Positions 46,038 to 49,193 of a stretch of DNA of 49,193 nucleotides are shown in pieces (the stretch's first letter is position 1; every line of letters starts with the position of its first letter). A program made the translations under genes and the position numbers. The notes beneath the pieces were generated by a model. It saw only the letters and a program-made list of their open reading frames with translations. It did no database searches and was not told where the DNA came from. The stretch is from Massilia alkalitolerans DSM 17462 (GTDB taxonomy: Bacteria; Pseudomonadota; Gammaproteobacteria; Burkholderiales; Burkholderiaceae_D): contig NZ_KE386581.1 in NCBI RefSeq assembly GCF_000427785.1, positions 72,634 to 121,826 of the forward strand. The letters are read 5' to 3'.

Positions 46038-46561
46038 GCGCCCTTGCCCTTCCTGCGGCGCAGCGCGGCCAGGCCCGCCATCCCGCCCAGCAGCAGCATC
46101 GCGCTGCCCGGCTCCGGCACGGCGCTCGCCTCCCGCAGCGTGAACGACAGCAGGGGCGAGTCGTCGATGTAGGCTTCCTCGAATCTGCTCCAGTCATACA
46201 GTCCGTTCTGGCCGGACAGGTCGAGGGTCAAGGAAGCGCCGAGATCGAGCAGCGTGAGGTAGAAGCCCGCGTCATGGCCGCCCGGGTCGGCCGGGTTGGT
46301 ATTGCCGAGGAAGTTCCAGTCTGCGGGCTGGTCGTAGTCGAGGTAGTAGACCTGGTCGACGGCCGTGGTCTGGACCGACGTGGAAAGCAGGCCCTCGACC
46401 GCCGTGATGCGCGCCGGCGACGCGCTGTCGTAGTGGAAGCGGCCCTGGAAAGTCCCGTCGCGCCAGGTCGCCTGGTATTCGTACCAGCCGATCGGCGCGG
46501 CCCACGCGGCGTGGGAGAGCAGGCCAAGGAACAGCGCAAACAGCATGTGAAGTTTTTTCAT
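46034..46561 (-). CDS. PEP-CTERM sorting domain protein in pectin locus
   Basis: 175 residues. A signal peptide (MKKLHMLFALFLGLLSHAAWA) is followed by a beta-rich middle (IGWYEYQATWRDGTFQGRFH, VYYLDYDQPADWNF) and the C-terminal sorting signal AVPEPGSAMLLLGGMAG followed by LAALRRRKGKGA. The start at 46561 has AAGGTGA 5 nt upstream; ATGs 27 and 18 nt earlier have poorer sites. It sits between the PL11 lyase (26-nt gap) and the esterase (4-nt overlap), so it is made with them. It may be a matrix or envelope-bound binding protein for the polysaccharide (inference). Confidence 0.88.
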   Translation of the reverse strand: MKKLHMLFALFLGLLSHAAWAAPIGWYEYQATWRDGTFQGRFHYDSASPARITAVEGLLSTSVQTTAVDQVYYLDYDQPADWNFLGNTNPADPGGHDAGFYLTLLDLGASLTLDLSGQNGLYDWSRFEEAYIDDSPLLSFTLREASAVPEPGSAMLLLGGMAGLAALRRRKGKGA

Positions 46562-46587
46562 CCGGATCACCTTATGCATGTTGTTCA

Positions 46588-48834
46588 TTACGGGACCATC
46601 AGCTCGTCGATGTTGCCCAGGCCCTGGCCGGTCGATTCGAAGCGCAGCGTGTTGTTCTGGCCGGGGGCCAGGTTGACGGTGGCGCTCATGGTGCTCCAGG
46701 TGGTCCAGCTGCCGGTGACCCGGAAGGTGACCGCCTGCGCCACACCGTTCACGCGCAGCACCCCGGTACGCGGGGTCGGGTTGCCGTTCGCGTAGCGGAT
46801 CGTGATGGTCTTGGCGCCGCCCGCCCCGCCGTTGATGCGCTGGAACTCCGCGGCGCCGCCGTTCAGGGGGAAGTTCAGGAAGCCCAGGTGGCGGTAGCCG
46901 CCGCGGTCGCTTTTCACGGCCGTGCCGCCGCCGACGATCGCGGTCTCGGCCTGCACCGTCCCGGTCCCGTCGTAGGGCACGTGCACCGGGGCCTGCGGGA
47001 AGGAAGTCGCGCCATGGCCGAGGTAGAAGCTGGTGTGCGGCGGCTGGTTGTAGCCGGCGTTCTGCGCCGCCACCTGGCTGCGGTAGTGCGGGTCGTGCAT
47101 CAGGGTGTTGATGCGGGTGCTGGTCGGAATCGCGGTGCTGAACACCATCAGCTCGGTATTGCTGCTGTTGCGCACGACGATCTCTTCGCGCCAGTCGCCG
47201 AACAGGTCGGCGGTGAGCACCGGCGTGGCCTTGGTGCCGTTGTTGGTCGTGCCGCCGTAGCTGCCGGTATCGAGCAGCGTGGAGAAGGTCCGGGTGGCCG
47301 GGTTCCATTTCTGGACCGCCACGCTGCCCATCGGTTCGCGCAGCAGGTCGCCGTCCCACCAGACGCCGAAGTTCATCGAGCTCGGCGCCGTGCTGTTGAT
47401 CAGGGCGCCGGTGACCGTGCGGTGGCCGCCGCGCGAGGCCCAGCATTCGGCACCCGGGTAGTTGGGGTCGACGTCGAAGCAGACGCCGCGGCCGACGTCG
47501 GCGTTCGAGCCGCTCGCGCCCCAGATCAGCGCACCGGTCGCTGCGTCGTGCAGGCCGGAGCCGCTGGCGCCGTAGGCCGCGGGCGACTCGTGGATCATGT
47601 AGACCTGCAGGCCGGCGCGGTTCGGGTCGAACTTGCCGAAGTGGAGCGCGTCGCCATGTCCCAGGTTGGTGGTGTACAGCAGTTGGCCATAGCTGTCGAT
47701 GGTGGCGGCGCCGTAGACGATGTCGTCGCGGCCGTCGCCGTTGGCGTCGCCGGTGGCGAACCAGTGCGCGCCCTGCCCCCTGGCCGCGCTGCCGGCGACG
47801 TCGGTGTCGAACACCCAGCGGCTGGTCAAGGCGCCGTCGCGCCAGTCCCAGGCCGCGATCACGGCGCGCGTGTAGTAGCCGCGCGAGAAGATCGCGCTCG
47901 GGCGGTTGCCGTCGAGGTTGGCCACGCCGCCGAGGAAGCGGTCGACCCGGTTGCCGTAGTTGTCGCCCCAGGACGACACGCTGCCGCGCGCCGGCAGGTA
48001 ATTCACCGTCTTCATGGCGGCGCCGGTCAGGCCGTTGAACACGGTGAGGAATTCGGGGCCGGCCAGGACGTAGCCGGCGCTGTTGCGGTGGTCGGCAGTC
48101 GGCGAACCGATCACCACGCCCTGGCCGTCGACCGTGCCGTCGGCCGTCTTCGCCATCAGCTCGGCCTGGCCGTCGCCGTCGAAGTCATAGGCGACGAAGG
48201 TGGTGTAGTGGGCGCCGGCGCGGATATTCTTGCCCAAGTCGATGCGCCACATGCGGGTGCCGTCGAGTTTGTAGGCATCCAGGTAGGTGTTGCCGGTGTA
48301 GCCCGACTGCGAGTTGTCCTTGGCATTGCTCGGCTGCCATTTGACGATGATCTCGTAGCTGCCGTCGCCGTCCAGGTCAGCCGGGCTGCCGTCGTTGATT
48401 TCATAGGTATAGGCTTCGCCGGCGGGCGTGACGCCGCTCGGGGGCGCCTGCACCGGGATCGACTTGTAGGGCCTGGCCCAAGTGGCGCCGGCAGGGCTGC
48501 CCGGCTGCTCCACGCCGTTCACCACCTCGCGCACGGTGTAGCTGTCGGTGGCGGTGCCGCTCGGGTCGGTGAAATTCAGTGCATTCAGGGGCGACGCGTT
48601 GAGCCTGGTCGCGCCGCGGTACACGTTGAAGCTGGTGCCGCTGGGGTCGGTAGCCAGCTGGCGCCAGCTGACGAAGACCCCCGGGTTGAACACGTTCGCG
48701 CTCGCGATCGCGACCGCGCCGCGGTTCAGGTTTTCGATCTGCTTGCCGGGGATGGTGATGACGGCGCTGGCGCTGCCGGCGGCGGCCAGCAATGCGAGCA
48801 CGAGGGTCGAGGCTCTCGCTTTCTTGTAAATCAT
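46588..48834 (-). CDS. Rhamnogalacturonan lyase, PL11, with C-terminal CBM35-like domain
   Basis: 748 residues. A signal peptide (ALLAAAGSASA) is followed by the PL11 N-terminal domain IENLNRGAVAIASANVFNPG, an eight-bladed propeller with repeated calcium-binding loops (DLDGDGSYEI, DFDGDGQAEL, DANGDGRDDI) and GVWWDGDLLREPMG, LFGDWREEIVVR. After about residue 615 a carbohydrate-binding module of CBM35 type begins (VQAETAIVGGGTAV, KTITIRYANGNPTPR, NIDELMVP). PL11 enzymes cut the rhamnose-galacturonic acid backbone of rhamnogalacturonan I by beta-elimination outside the cell. The start at 48834 has CGGAGA upstream. It is the first gene of the pectin locus. Confidence 0.93.
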   Translation of the reverse strand: MIYKKARASTLVLALLAAAGSASAVITIPGKQIENLNRGAVAIASANVFNPGVFVSWRQLATDPSGTSFNVYRGATRLNASPLNALNFTDPSGTATDSYTVREVVNGVEQPGSPAGATWARPYKSIPVQAPPSGVTPAGEAYTYEINDGSPADLDGDGSYEIIVKWQPSNAKDNSQSGYTGNTYLDAYKLDGTRMWRIDLGKNIRAGAHYTTFVAYDFDGDGQAELMAKTADGTVDGQGVVIGSPTADHRNSAGYVLAGPEFLTVFNGLTGAAMKTVNYLPARGSVSSWGDNYGNRVDRFLGGVANLDGNRPSAIFSRGYYTRAVIAAWDWRDGALTSRWVFDTDVAGSAARGQGAHWFATGDANGDGRDDIVYGAATIDSYGQLLYTTNLGHGDALHFGKFDPNRAGLQVYMIHESPAAYGASGSGLHDAATGALIWGASGSNADVGRGVCFDVDPNYPGAECWASRGGHRTVTGALINSTAPSSMNFGVWWDGDLLREPMGSVAVQKWNPATRTFSTLLDTGSYGGTTNNGTKATPVLTADLFGDWREEIVVRNSSNTELMVFSTAIPTSTRINTLMHDPHYRSQVAAQNAGYNQPPHTSFYLGHGATSFPQAPVHVPYDGTGTVQAETAIVGGGTAVKSDRGGYRHLGFLNFPLNGGAAEFQRINGGAGGAKTITIRYANGNPTPRTGVLRVNGVAQAVTFRVTGSWTTWSTMSATVNLAPGQNNTLRFESTGQGLGNIDELMVP

Positions 48835-48879
48835 GTTGTCTCCGTTGGCGTATTTGGTATGGGTTTTGCCTACGACTGC

Positions 48880-48900
48880 CTGACATGAAAACGATGTCAG
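48880..48900 (-). promoter_or_regulatory. Putative operator upstream of PL11 lyase
   Basis: Dyad CTGACAT-N7-ATGTCAG, centred about 56 nt before the PL11 start codon. Its size suits a dimeric repressor or activator. No regulator gene for the locus lies within the window. Confidence 0.4.
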
Positions 48901-48977
48901 CGATGCATCATAAGCCGCTGTCCCATGCAAAAATCGCCACCTCCACAATGACTCATCCAGATGATTTTTTGGCGCTG

Positions 48978-49193
48978 TCACCGTTCGGTGTTGGACGTGC
49001 CCAGCGCTATTCGCAGCATCGCCTCCGCCGATCCGATACGACGTCCGTCGACCGCCCACTGCCAGCCGAGATAGTTGGGCAGATAGCGTGAGGCCACGCC
49101 ATTGAAGCGGGCAAGCCATTGGCGGAAGCGCCGGTGGTAGGCATTCACGTTCTGGACGTGGACGGCGCCGCGCACGCGTTCGCCAGCCCGCAG
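48978..49193 (-). mobile_element. IS1595/ISXO2-like transposase, C-terminal part, cut by window edge
   Basis: The last 71 codons of a transposase are open from the window edge. They show LRAGERVRGAVHVQNVNAYH, RRFRQWLARFNGVASRYL and PNYLGWQWAVDGRRIGS, then a complete-looking C-terminus and stop. This is the typical end of the IS1595-family (ISXO2-like) DDE-type transposase. The frame is intact as far as it can be seen, unlike the decayed relative at 118-530, which has the same orientation. The inverted repeat of the element should lie in 48900-48977 but cannot be recognised with confidence. Confidence 0.85.

Overview
This 49 kb window looks like chromosomal DNA of a GC-rich betaproteobacterium, most likely of the Oxalobacteraceae (Massilia/Telluria/Duganella type). 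That is an inference from two PEP-CTERM proteins (one of the FxDxF kind), the codon bias, and the large stock of hybrid histidine kinases together with plant-polysaccharide enzymes. There is no rRNA, CRISPR array or prophage. Both edges carry pieces of IS1595/ISXO2-like transposases in the same orientation, and a decayed one at the left lies between two near-identical tRNA-Arg(ACG) genes.

Layout. 1-1.9 kb: tRNA-Arg, transposase remnant, tRNA-Arg, FxDxF PEP-CTERM protein. 1.9-6.4 kb (minus strand): operon of TonB-dependent receptor, YfiR-like periplasmic protein and CHASE8-HAMP hybrid kinase. 6.7-13 kb: PAS-receiver protein, a MetE-like protein without zinc cysteines whose stop overlaps the start of a large PAS/PAS/PAS/GAF hybrid kinase, and a receiver-GGDEF diguanylate cyclase. 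13-25 kb: hypothetical protein, REC-HK-REC hybrid kinase, hemerythrin, soluble HisKA_3 kinase, type II NADH dehydrogenase, DUF3592 protein, aldo/keto reductase, His-rich secreted protein, LytS/LytTR two-component pair, beta-barrel protein, 42-residue lipoprotein and RhlE-type helicase. 25-33.8 kb (minus strand): Pat-like protein acetyltransferase, small unknown protein, MASE4 hybrid kinase, and a copper ATPase with a C-terminal CopZ-like domain behind a CueR-type 19-bp-spacer promoter. 33.9-41.7 kb: arylsulfotransferase lipoprotein, GAF-PAS-PAS-GGDEF cyclase, SnoaL-like protein, flavin reductase plus zinc alcohol dehydrogenase divergent from a LysR regulator, and a universal stress protein behind an FNR-like box. 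41.7-48.8 kb (minus strand): a rhamnogalacturonan I degradation locus (PL11 lyase, PEP-CTERM protein, AXE1-type esterase, GH106 rhamnosidase).

The dominant theme is signal transduction: six histidine kinases (four hybrid), two diguanylate cyclases and further receivers in under 50 kb, several next to unusual periplasmic or enzyme-like partners. The best leads are the MetE-like pseudoenzyme coupled to a hybrid kinase, the YfiR/CHASE8 kinase operon with a TonB receptor, the copZ-like gene nested in frame inside copA, and a putative transcription attenuator in front of the GH106 gene.
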